Below are positions 36,811 through 47,120 of a stretch of DNA of 64,000 bases, piece after piece. Origin of the DNA: Marsupella aquatica (taxonomy: Eukaryota > Marchantiophyta). The DNA lies in NCBI GenBank assembly GCA_973895155.1, contig OZ316897.1:7502001-7566000 (forward strand), given 5' to 3'. A program made the translations under genes and the position numbers. Positions within the stretch are counted from its first letter, which is position 1; every line of letters starts with the position of its first letter. The notes below the pieces were generated by a model. The model searched no databases. It had not been told where the DNA came from and saw only the letters and a program-made list of their open reading frames with translations.

Positions 36811-37826
36811 AGCGATTGTGTGTTGTCAAATCTCATTGATTGTACATAACTTACAACATTCTCCCTAATTTTTGACTGTAGGATTATCTGGCATTGGCAA
36901 GGATGACCATGGGGAGAAAAGACTTGAAAAATGTATACTGGTTACTTTTTGCCGAGAATGATCTTTTCGAGTTATGGCGGTTAGTGTGCCAGATGTGGAT
37001 TGATGGAAAACTTCCTGATGGGGCTGGTACACAGGGAAACAAAAGGTCCGAAAAGGCGATAACCGTCGCCATGTTTCGTTGTTTTGATGGTGAAATCTCA
37101 AATAGAGATTTGACCAGAATTTTGAACAAGGTGAAGTCGGGTCAGATTTTATTGAAGAAAGATCTGACTAATAAGTCAGATGTTCCAGCGATGGAGGAGT
37201 TTGCAAAGGAGGTGAAGATATTGATCAAATTGAAGTCTCTTATTGGAGATTACTACTTCAAGAAGGATCCAAAACACTTCCCAGCAGATACTGATTGGGC
37301 TAAAGTGATTGAAGTCCTCCCATTATTGGGTCCCGATTCGGAGTTGAACAGGTGCCGAAGAGCAGCTGGCGATGTATGGTTGACAAATTTGTTGAAGTCG
37401 AATCATACAAAGGAGAGTGAGATATTGCCAATGACATTGGTGATGCGTCTAGATGATATTTACTGTCAAAAGTTTGGCGGTGGGACAAGTTCTCGGACCC
37501 AGCCGTGGGTCACATTTTTTAGTAACAACCTAATGAAGACTGTGGATCCAGAGTCGTTGGAAGAACAATCTCCAACATGCCCTCTTGCAATTGTTGATTT
37601 CAGCCGACTTCAGCAAAAAGAGTGGACTGAAGTAGAGATTTTGGTCCTCTTCCAATATATAGTAGAGCTACCACGGAATCCTACCATTGTTGTGATGATA
37701 ACTGTCCATCCGGGTTATCTTGTACTGAATGTCCTAAGCGCTCTTCATAAATTAGGACATTCAAAAACTCTGAGTATTCACATTGAGTATGGGAGTTATT
37801 ACCGAGATGATCAACCTCACCCTTAG

Positions 37827-38775
37827 GACTCATGTTGGAAGGGAGGAATAGAAGAGGTTATCTTTGCCGGAATTTCTCGCGAGGAGAACGTCAGCTGGGA
37901 TGAAGTGTTCAAGCCCAACCAAATGAAGCCAAAATGGGTGTACGGTGAAAAGGATACTGATTTCGTGGTTGAGAAGGTCAAGGGAGGAGTCATTGCATAT
38001 TGATGGAGACCATCTCTATCCAAGTTATCATCATATTGAAAATATTGACCTTGTGGACGACGATATGATTGTTGGATCTGCACCTTGTAGTTCACCAATT
38101 ACAGATGCTGCCCCCATGGGCCCCAACGAGGGCCAATATGATGATAACTTGGATTGAGATGGTCTCCATCCACAAGTGCCTGGAGAAGAGATGGAAGTTG
38201 ATACTTTTGAAAAACTTTCTTCAAACAACCTTCTCAATCAAGGTGCGGAGAGGCATGGTGAGTCCAATGAACTCGACACATTGGGATTGAGACCACAGCC
38301 CATCCAAATAGCTGACATTCCCGTGAATGAAGCAAGTGCATCCACGACTGCTGACAACCAGGCAGGTGCTTCAATTTGTCCCAATACACTCTTTTCCGCT
38401 TCTAATGACAAATTGGTGTTTGTTCGATCACAATCAAGAAGTCCCGTTATCCTTCCACTCTCAAAAAAGAAAGGGAAGAGAGTAGGATCAACTGGATATA
38501 AGTCACTTGAATATGATTGTCAATGTTACGTGTGGAAAAGTGGACCCGATGTAGGAACTGAAGTTGCGTTGGATGCTGCTCAACCAATTTTGAACAATGA
38601 CTCATACAAAAAGCACAAGAAAGATCCAACTTATAGAAGTGGAGAATTGGGATTGATAACTCCGGTTTGGTCTGCACCTTATTGGGTAGAGGAGAGTACC
38701 TCCGATGTCAATTATGAGATCCAACAAGAACTCGGTGATGACATCTTGATTGATGAATATGGATCGCATTGTTAG
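37827..38775 (+). pseudogene. Downstream coding remnants of the ParB-like gene region, palindromes embedded
   Basis: After the TAG the same frame continues for 58 codons (SCWKGGIEEVIFAGISREEN...) to a TGA at 38,001. A second frame from about 37,945 runs through one TGA at 38,155 to a stop at 38,775 and encodes an acidic, low-homology protein ending EYGSHC. Copies of the palindromic repeat interrupt the coding sequence at about 38,000-38,025 and 38,148-38,172, one at each junction where a frame breaks. I do not recognise the second protein. Confidence 0.4.
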
Positions 38776-39027
38776 CCAAGGTCTAGATTGAGCGATGTGA
38801 CCTTATCAATTTGATATAATATAGTCTGTATAATTATACTTCAAGTTTAACAATTAGAGCATCAGTATCAATATCCATCTCCTCTTTACGGTTTCTCAAT
38901 GAATCTGATCAGTATGCAGATATATTTTCTTTGTGGTTGGCCACTTGTGTTGGATTGACAGAGATGATCTCTATCCAAACTTCAAATGTGGTTTTATCTC
39001 TAAGATTGGTATTTGTTGCACTTGCAG

Positions 39028-40064
39028 AACCAAGACCTTGTTCCATCAAGCGCAAATTGCTAATTTTGGATCTTAACAAAATACTTTGGGATTCAATTGA
39101 ATTCCAAAGCAAGGGCAAATCCAGAAATGTTGTGATCCCAAGTGGAGTGCATTGGGATAGAAAAAATGGAATTAGTCGCATGTACACAGAAAGGCCAGGG
39201 CTCCATGAGTTTCTAAAGTTGGTTTTTGACCGATTTGACGTTGCAATTTGGACATGTGCTGGGGTACATCGAACAGTGAAAATGTTGAACATGATGTTCA
39301 CTGTTGAGGAGCGGTTGAAACTTAAGTTTGTATTCACACAAGTGGAAGCCTTTGACATAGGCATTCAAAGGCGTGACATTACAAACGGAAAGGCAAATGT
39401 GCTACTGAAGGATTTTCGGGTGGTATGGAGTGGATTTGGAAATCTATATGATGAAACCAACACCCTCCTTGTGGATGACTCCCCCCTTAAGGCATTTGCC
39501 AACCCAAGCATGACCGGACTATTTCCAGTGCCCTACACGCATGCCAATGGTGGAGATAATTTTCTTCTAACAATTCTTTGGCCTTGTCTTGAGAAACTAT
39601 CCCATGCAAGTGACATTAGATGTTATCTTCTTCTTAACTCTCCACTGTGGTCTCTATTGCACATAAAGAGAGACAAGGTAAAAAATGAAATTACTTATGA
39701 TCAACTTAGTAAGAGATGTGCAACAAAAATTTGGAAGTCACAGTTTACGCATAGTGTGTTGGACCTCAACAGCAATGAGATTCCTTGGAACGTGAAGCAT
39801 CGTATATGTAGTTTACGTCCTGAGGCAGAACTTGACGATGCACTTGTCACGTCACTTGCTAAAGCATTTGTAGGAAGGGACTATTCAGGTCCGCATAGAG
39901 AAAATCCCAGACACTTTTTGCGGGAGATTATAGCCGTTAGGAACAACACCACCAAGTTTCAGCTCCCTGAAGATAAAGGGACTTGCAACCGTGACACTAG
40001 GGTAGATAGTAAAGGAGACAGGGGCACGTGCTCAAATACACATTGTAAGGAGCACTTTGTTTAG
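39028..40064 (+). CDS. FCP1/NIF-like HAD phosphatase homologue (plant DLN type)
   Basis: The exon begins after the acceptor cacttgcag and ends at a stop at 40,064, giving about 345 residues. Motif I is LLILDLNKILWD, where the second catalytic Asp of DxDx(T/V) is Asn. Plant FCP1-homology proteins of the DLNGLL type share this substitution. RPGLHEFLKLVFDRFDVAIWT and NTLLVDDSPLKAF match the FCP1 homology motifs, and the C-terminal region (LSHASDIRCYL) fits. Canonical members dephosphorylate the RNA polymerase II tail; a DLN protein may be catalytically weak. It lies inside the 12.2-kb transposon, on the same strand as the ParB-like gene, with a palindromic repeat just upstream in the presumed intron or promoter. 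An upstream exon is expected but was not found. Confidence 0.72.
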
Positions 40065-40326
40065 AGATATGACTCATGTTAAGCCCCTTAGATAGAAGAA
40101 ATACATTGTAAATTTGGAGATAATTGTATATTATTTTATAATCTATTTGGAGTTATGTCATTTTGTTCACACATATTCAAGGGTTTATTTGTGCTAAAAT
40201 GTTTTTATAAGTATGATCTCTATCCTACTATTCTTTGTGAATTCATAAATAATGATCTCTATCCTATTATTCTTTGTGAATCAATAAATGATATAATATG
40301 TATTATTTATTAATATAATACTTATA
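40065..40326. other. AT-rich 3' flank of the FCP1-like gene
   Basis: No gene. It contains a short tandem-like repeat, atgatctctatcctattattctttgtgaat, occurring twice at about 40,212-40,280. Confidence 0.5.
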
Positions 40327-40440
40327 TGATTTGGCCTATAAAGTGTACATTTAGAGACCAAAAAGTGTACATTTAGAGACCAAAAAGTGTACATTTGGGT
40401 TTCTTAAAGTGTACATTTGGGGACATGAAAGTGTACATTT
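40327..40440 (+). repeat. Right subterminal GTGTACATTT repeats
   Basis: Five copies of the left-end repeat. They have the same orientation as the left copies rather than the inverted orientation expected of symmetric ends, although the TGTACA core is itself palindromic. Confidence 0.88.
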
Positions 40441-40465
40441 CAAGACTGATTTGTGAACAAAAGAA

Positions 40466-40491
40466 AATATACTTTTAATGAATAGGCTGAT
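40466..40491 (-). repeat. Right TIR of the 12.2-kb transposon
   Basis: Inverse of the left TIR with a single mismatch; followed by GATG and the resumed tandem array. Confidence 0.93.
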
Positions 40492-41270
40492 GATGCTCCG
40501 AGGCGGTCCTCCTGCCTCCCAAGCCACCTTCGAATCTTCTCCTTTGCCACTACTTTGATCAGCTCGTACTTGAGTCCAACTGCATTGTGTTCTCTCAGCC
40601 ACCTTCCTAACAAGATGATGGTATCACAGGAGTCGTAGCTGTTGAACATCACTGCTTTGAAGTACTCAGAAATCAATCGTTCAATAAGGGAAGTAACATT
40701 TAAGAGATGGAAGCAGGGAGTGTGGAATTTCTGGAGCCACATTCCTTGGGCGGAATGGAACCAAACTCGGCCAGCACGTACCTCAAGTAGTAGACAATGT
40801 CCTGGTAAAGTTACAGCATGAACAGAGGTTTCAGTGAGAAATGAAAAATCGGATGCTCCGAGGCGGTCCTCCTGCCTCCTAGCCACCTTCGAACCCTCTC
40901 CTTTGCCACTACTTCGATCAGCTCGTACTTGCTAGACCTGCAAACGAGTCCAACTACATTGTGTTCTCTCAACCATGTCCCTAACAAGATGATGGTATCA
41001 CAGGAGTTGTAGCTGTTGAACATCAGTGCTTTGAAGTACTCAGAAATCAATCGTTCAATAAGGGAAGTAACATTTAAGAGATGGAAGCAGGGAGCGTGGA
41101 ATTTCTGGAGCCACATTCCCTGGGCGGAATGGGATCAAACTCGGCCAGCACATACCTCAAGTAGTAGACAATGTCCTGGTAAAGTTACAGCATGAACGGA
41201 GATTTCAGTGAGAAATGAAAAATCGGATGCTCCGAGGTGGTCCTCCTGCCTCCTAACCAGCTTCGACTTC
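40492..41270 (-). repeat. 375-bp tandem array, right part
   Basis: The same unit resumes exactly where it stopped at 28,324, with the 4-bp GATG repeated. Markers end at 40,685 and 41,059. One unit is about 11 bp shorter through a deletion near 40,570. The last copy diverges after about 41,250 and the array fades by 41,420. Confidence 0.93.
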
Positions 41271-41479
41271 TGTTGCTTGCCAAGTCTATTTCGACTTCTC
41301 TCTTGCAAGGATTCAAAGGAGTGTTCGACCAAGTTTGAGGGTGTGTCATCAGGTTCAATAACTTTAGTACATGTGACAAAGTGTTGGCCGCTGATTTTGT
41401 TGGCGGCTCATCTCCCTCCTTAGGTTGGGTTGAAATGAATTGAACTCCTGATACGTACGCTTGAAAGCCCTAGAAATAA

Positions 41480-42536
41480 AAACACATATAAGAAATCTCA
41501 ATGGGTATGGCTACCTTGTTTGGGAGCCTACTGAAGTTACTTAATTTGTCCTATTGAGATTTTGTGTCTGTGTTTTTGTTTTGAATTATTTTGTAAGATA
41601 ACCATAAGGAACATAACCATGAAAGGCTTATTTTACAAGGTTCCTTAGTTTTGGTTACCTTATGTTAATTAAAGAACATCACCATCAAACCCAAACCCAA
41701 CCACCCGACATTAGTGGATATCAATGTCATAAACCCGGAGGACGTTGCAAGAATTTTGTTAGTTAATTAAGTTCATATCAAACCAAATTAAACTGGTCCT
41801 GAAGACCTGGACCCACATATTGGGTATTGGTGAGAGTAAGGACTACCAGAATATATTGTATATAGAAAGCATGTGCAACTTTGATTTAATTTAATTTAAT
41901 AATGAGAGTGGTTATGCTTTTGTTTGATTACAATACACTTTTCTTCTATGTGAAAGTGATGTGTCCTTTGTGACTAGCCCTTAGAGGAAAAGTAACTGGG
42001 AAGTCCAATATGGAAGTAAGAACCCAGTATGTTCTTGGTGGATGATCAACAATCCTGGGTCACGTCAATCCTATGGTGGAAGAGGTCCAAATTCCATTCA
42101 CCAATGATGACTACAATAATTTCCCACCGGGATAGAAATTTCCACTTGTACCCAATCTTTATCCTCTGGTTTTAATTGAGTTGTAGGGTGAGTAGGGAAC
42201 TGAAGATGCATATGGTTGGCACAATATGCTTGCAGTGATATTTTCAGATTAGAAAAGGGAACAAATATAATTGACTTGTTGAGGAAGCACGGGTGGGCAA
42301 AGTTTTTATCAAATTTAAGTTTTTGAAAGTATTTAACTAACATTGGGGCACATTTGATTGATTATATTCTGAACTTTCTTCATATCTCAAGGAAATCATT
42401 TTTAGAACATAATTTAATATCTAGAATCAAATCTGAATAAAATTGTTTAACTACTTTAATGAAAAGGTTCAATCACATAAAAAAATTATTGTCCTTCTTA
42501 AAATTTTCCAGGGAACCAAAAGAAACTTGTCGCTAC
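41480..42536 (+). repeat. Dispersed repeat, copy A (about 1.06 kb)
   Basis: It matches copy B at 44,190-45,273 in the same orientation, beginning near aaacacatat and ending near aaagaaacttgt, but a central block of about 200 bp differs. The first 200 bp contain short inverted repeats (aatctcaat...attgagatt; ggttaccttatgtt and its complement), suggesting a nested MITE. No coding sequence was recognised. Confidence 0.8.
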
Positions 42537-44189
42537 TAGGGAAATAGTTTAGGGTTAGCCAAATTTTTTGCTTAGCCCTAACCTATTAGCCTTCAATCAA
42601 TAAATAAAGTGGGTTTATTTATTTGTGGTGTTTGTTGGATTGTTCAGATGACAAGTATAACCACCTTATTCTGGTTTCTACATTGGGTGGTTACATCATT
42701 CCTGGCATGAGTAATAACATTTGGCATTGCATGGATAAGACACTATATACACCATCCATCTGACTTTTACTTCTCTGCTAATGAGGGCCCTCACAACACT
42801 ACTCCCCAATCCCTGCTTCCATGTATCCCTGACCATGTAGTACTGGAATGTATTTGGGCCAAGATTGCTTTGGTGTGCGTCATGTGAAGAGATCACATTC
42901 TATAGAACTACTAGTGTTGCTTGGAGAGACCTAGTTGATACAAGTGAACATTGGGAAATCTTGTGGCCTTTACTAATGGCCGGCCATTTGAGTCGGACAT
43001 TTGATGACCTGGGTTATGATGTAGATGATCTATATATATGATTTTGCTGAGTGTTGGTGATCTCAATGGACGGGGTATGGAGGATTAGGGTTTAATTTTG
43101 GACAAAAAACATCTTACTTTACATTTGTGTTCTCATGTCATGAGAAACTACTGAGTTTTGCCCTCAGTAAATACTTGCTATGGGTTGTTGGAATGGTTAA
43201 ATGTCAGACTATGTGTTGAGTATGTGGAGAACTTCCGCATTGTTACTTACACATATGTTGAGTTTGGTATATGAATATTTTGCACATTTTGTAAGTTGGA
43301 TGTTGGATGTATTTTTTTGCAATGGAGGGTATCCTATGCAATGAATGCAAGAATGGTCTTCCCCACCACCACTCCAACTGGGTTCGATGTTTTTAAGAAT
43401 TCTTGTCCAACAGGTTCCAATTACATGAACATGACCTGGACACATTACATTAGAAGACCTTTAGGAATACCCATAGAACCATCTATATCAAAATAATGTC
43501 TTTGTAGCCTCTTAAACCTCCAGCCTGCTTTTGCCTCATACTCGATCATGTAAAGCTCCATCAAATTCATCCCAAGTAAACTTTCTGCATCTCTTTATGT
43601 CATCCATAGACCCATTCTGTAGTTCCTCGCGTATTTCTGTTGAATCTCATTAGTGTCAGCAGAGCTTCATCCATTAGAGACCCAAGGTTCTTAAGTTCTA
43701 TCCAGGCTTCCACTGGTTTTACCTTAACTCCAAAATATTTTAACTAGTAGCCTGGCCCAAAACTTCAATAATAACTAATGTATTTGCACATGATGGCTCG
43801 GTGGTAGTCCCATTTCAATTTGAAAATGTAGCACGTAGATAAATGGAAATGGATTGGACTAACCCAAATAAATGAGATGAAGTTTAGCTACATGTGACTA
43901 CTGATCTTCAAGCACTCAACAGTCAATTGTAAGTTTACAAAATTGGTCCTCTTTGCCACAAATGGGTCTCTTGAGAATATACAGCGTAGGGTATGTATAA
44001 TGCATGATAATCAATTTAGTATAACTTGAATATAAGGATAAATCAACACATACTAACAAATGAGCGGCAAGATTGAAAAATAAATGATTTGAAGGGGGTT
44101 CTTGAAAAGTTAATGAAATATTAAGAGAGTGGAGGTTAATACGAAAGACCAAAAATACAAAGGATACATCTTGTCTAAACTAATTCAAA
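42537..44189. other. Spacer between the two direct repeats
   Basis: About 1.65 kb without a recognisable gene. No gag-pol motifs, primer-binding site or polypurine tract were noticed, so an LTR interpretation is not supported. Confidence 0.45.
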
Positions 44190-45273
44190 ACAAAAACACA
44201 TATGAGGAATCTCAATGGGTATGGTTACCTTGTTTTGGAGCCTACTCAAGTTACTTAATTTGTCTTATTGAGATTTTTTATATGTGTTTTTGGTTTGACT
44301 TATTTTATAAGATAACCATATGGAACATAACCATGAAAGGCTTCTTTTACAAGGTTTCCTATGGTTACCTTATGTTCAGTAAAGAACATAACCATCAAAC
44401 CCAAACCCAACCACCCGACAATTAGTGGATATCAACGTCATAAACCCGGAGGACGTTGCAAAATTTTTGTGACAAGTTAACATTAAGATTATATTACATA
44501 GAAAGGGCCAAACAAAGTACCACAAAGAGCAAACAAAATTTGTCAAGATGGTACAAAGGCAAAAGAAGCCTATGCAACATTGAATTATTTTTAAATATAT
44601 AAATGAGAGTGGTTCTGTTGTTGTTTGATTACACTTTCCTTTTATGTGAAAGTGATGCGTCCTTAGTGACTGGCCTTTAGAGAAAAACTAACAGGGAAGT
44701 TCAATATGGAAGTAAGAACCCAGTTGTTCATGGCGGATGATCAACAATGCTGGGTCGCTTGGCGGATGATCAACAATGTTGGGTCGCTACAATCCTATGG
44801 TGAAACCCAAATTCCATTCACCACTGATGACTACAATAATTTCCATTCACCACTCACGACTATAATAATTTTGTTTTCCATGGTACCCAATCTTTATCCT
44901 CTGGTTTTAATTTGAGTTGTAGGGTGAGTAGGGGGCTGAAAATGCATATGGTTGGCACAATATAGTTGCAGTGTTTTTCTCAGATTAGAAAAGGGAACAA
45001 ATATAATTGACTTGTTGAGGAAGCACGGGTGGGCACAGTTTTTATCAAATTTAAGTTTTGAAAGTGTTTAACTATTATTGGGGCACATTTGATTGATTAC
45101 ATTCTGAACTTTCTTGATATCTCAAGGAAATCATTTTTAGAACATAATTTAATATCTAGAATCAAATCTGAATAGAATAGTTTAAATATTTTAATAAAAA
45201 GGTTCAATCACATCAAAAAAAGTTCTTGTCCTTCTGAAAATTTTCCAGGGAACCAAAAGAAACTTGTTGCTAG
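44190..45273 (+). repeat. Dispersed repeat, copy B (about 1.08 kb)
   Basis: Direct-orientation partner of copy A. It shares the ends, but a different middle block (about 44,465-44,585) replaces the one in copy A. Confidence 0.8.
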
Positions 45274-47100
45274 CAGTTTAGGAAAAAACTGCACATCTAA
45301 ACTAAGAAAATGTAGTTACCTGCATGTGTCATCCTTCATCAGTAGACATGAAGCAGTATAGCAAGGTTGAGCTTCCACTTTGACCCTTATCATGTTGTGG
45401 CAGTTTTGTTTTCATTTTGCTGTAGGTCTTACAAGATGTGGCAAATTAAGGGCCTCTCTAATTCATTTGAGAGGTCTTCATTGGCAACATGAAGGTAGAG
45501 GTCATGGCATCACATTAAACACACATCCACATCAATGACTGTATTATTTTCATTTGACTCTCAATCCCTATTTTTAGCAACTAAAGAGTGCATGGCTGGA
45601 AATTGCAACCTATAAGCACTATTGTAAGCTAACTAGGCAAGGAGCACTATTTGTGGGCAGACAACCTCAAGAGCTAGGGATTAGAAAAGTTCTTTAAGTT
45701 GTGTGGACTGTTAATGTCCCATGGCCAAAAAAGATCAGCAATTGCTTATCACCCTTCTTAGTGTTACTGGAATTGATGGCAACTTGCTAGATGGGCTTTG
45801 AGAGTCATCTTTTTTTCCATGGAACATGCTGCATGGCTTGTTGATTGCTGATTTTATTTATAGATGTGAGTTCCATCTTTAAGCCACTCAAAACTTGATA
45901 AACCATTAATTTCATCATACTTTCTTCTTCCACGGGAATGACCACCAAGTTTTAGCACATATTTGTTGATATTTATTTTTGATAACATATAATAACAATA
46001 AATACCAAGGTAGCACACACATGGACTAAGTACTTTAATTTTGCAACATATAGGCCATTGAGGTGTGTTTCAAGACATCTCCTGGTTGGCTTTAGGTAGA
46101 CGGCCCGGGAAGATGAGAAGTAGTGAATTAGTGAATTGGAATCAATATCATGTTGCATCCATATATCATGTGTAACCGTGTTGAAAGACCAAGAAATTGA
46201 CTGAACAAAAGGAAAAGATAACTCTGACTTGAGCTAGTACTCATAGATGAAGGAAAACTTTGGGAATTGGGGTCAATATTTAGGCCTATTTTGGAACTCT
46301 TGTTGTCAGTAGATCTAAGACACTTCACACTTTAGTTCAAACCTTTAGCATAAATTATGCATTAATATGTTGTATGAAATGAGGAGTGTAGAGGCATGTC
46401 TCTTAGCTCTCTATAGGCCAAATGACAACCCTAGGCCTCTAAGGATGTCAGAAGCATGCAAGACTCCTTTTCAAAAAATTTTGTGTTAGTGTTAATTTTG
46501 AATCGCACATTGCATATGAAAGAGGCTGGCCATTAATAGCCCCTTTTGTTTTTTTGTCTCGATCCCAATGGGTTCTAAGTATTTACATTCTATCAATTGG
46601 CATTTTCAGAAACTTACAAGTTTTCAACAACAGATTAATTTTGGTCTAAGCAAGCCTTGATATATCATCCCATGATATATCATAAATTTACAAGACATCA
46701 AATTGTTAATTTAATTTTATCTTAATTTTTAATTATCAAAAAATAATTTATTTATTTATATTTATTGTGTAACTAAGTTTTCATTGCAGTTATGAAATAT
46801 AGGCTGGGAGGCATTAAATCTAAAAAAATATTGAGCACAGAGTGGCATTTTTCCTTTGCTATACAATTCATTCATTTTTCATTCAATCTATAATACTCTA
46901 AGGTAAAAGTATCGCACAATCATATCGTCAAGTACTATGCTGACACCAAATTTAATTGTGCAGTTCCACAAGATTCCTGAAATTCTTTCAACCGTACTAC
47001 TGTAGGTATTGCCACGGATAATGTGCATGAAGAAACCGGCAAATTAATGACAAATAATGTGCATTAATAGGCGGCTAGAACATCTAGTACACAACACCTC
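45274..47100. other. Gene-less stretch
   Basis: AT-rich sequence with short frames only. Nothing was recognised. Confidence 0.4.
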
Positions 47101-47120
47101 AGTCACTTGGAATTCAGCCT

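Larger units (their letters stand above)
34381..37826 (+). pseudogene. ParB/sulfiredoxin-fold-like protein with a possible methyltransferase-like C-terminus
   Basis: Exon 1 is 34,381-34,510 (MEPSRPIPV...), exon 2 is 34,944-36,528 joining in phase, and exon 3 starts near 36,902 (R/MTMGRKDLK, a weak acceptor that keeps frame) and runs to a TAG at 37,824-37,826. Residues about 290-370 are a Lys-rich linker. Residues about 395-510 resemble the ParB N-terminal fold, with FSIPVEKIYPAPTRL, SAHVKHIAESM and VSGQHSARGAKWVLEW. Exon 3 ends with PLAIVDFSRLQ...NPTIVVMITVHPG, and past the stop SCWKGGIEEVIFAGIS, a layout reminiscent of a DNA methylase with a degenerate catalytic motif. ParB-methylase fusions are known in phages and bacteria. 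The ParB likeness is moderate and the methylase likeness weak. Confidence 0.5.
28325..40491. mobile_element. 12,167-bp DNA transposon with 26-bp TIRs and GATG target duplication (Sola-like)
   Basis: The left end ATCAGCCTATTCATTAAAAG and the right end are inverse over 26 bp with one mismatch. GATG flanks both sides (28,321-28,324 and 40,492-40,495). The empty site, aatcggatgctccg, is present in neighbouring tandem units, so the insertion and its 4-bp duplication are read directly from the sequence. Cargo: a DUF7869-like DDD transposase with Transposase_23-like modules (minus), a ParB-like gene and an FCP1-like gene (plus), direct GTGTACATTTGG repeats at both ends, and many palindromic GGACAGGGAT repeats in promoter, introns and even coding DNA. 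A DDD triad and 4-bp duplication fit the Sola superfamily, but that assignment needs a homology search. Confidence 0.93.

Noticed and set aside
39060-39080. Loss of an active-site Asp in the FCP1-like protein as a sign of decay
   Set aside because: DLN in place of DLD is shared by a known group of plant FCP1-homology proteins, so it is probably ancestral and not a new mutation.
41480-45273. LTR retrotransposon formed by the two direct repeats
   Set aside because: The repeats lack clear TG...CA ends and a target duplication, differ in a central block, and the spacer has no gag-pol motif or primer-binding site.
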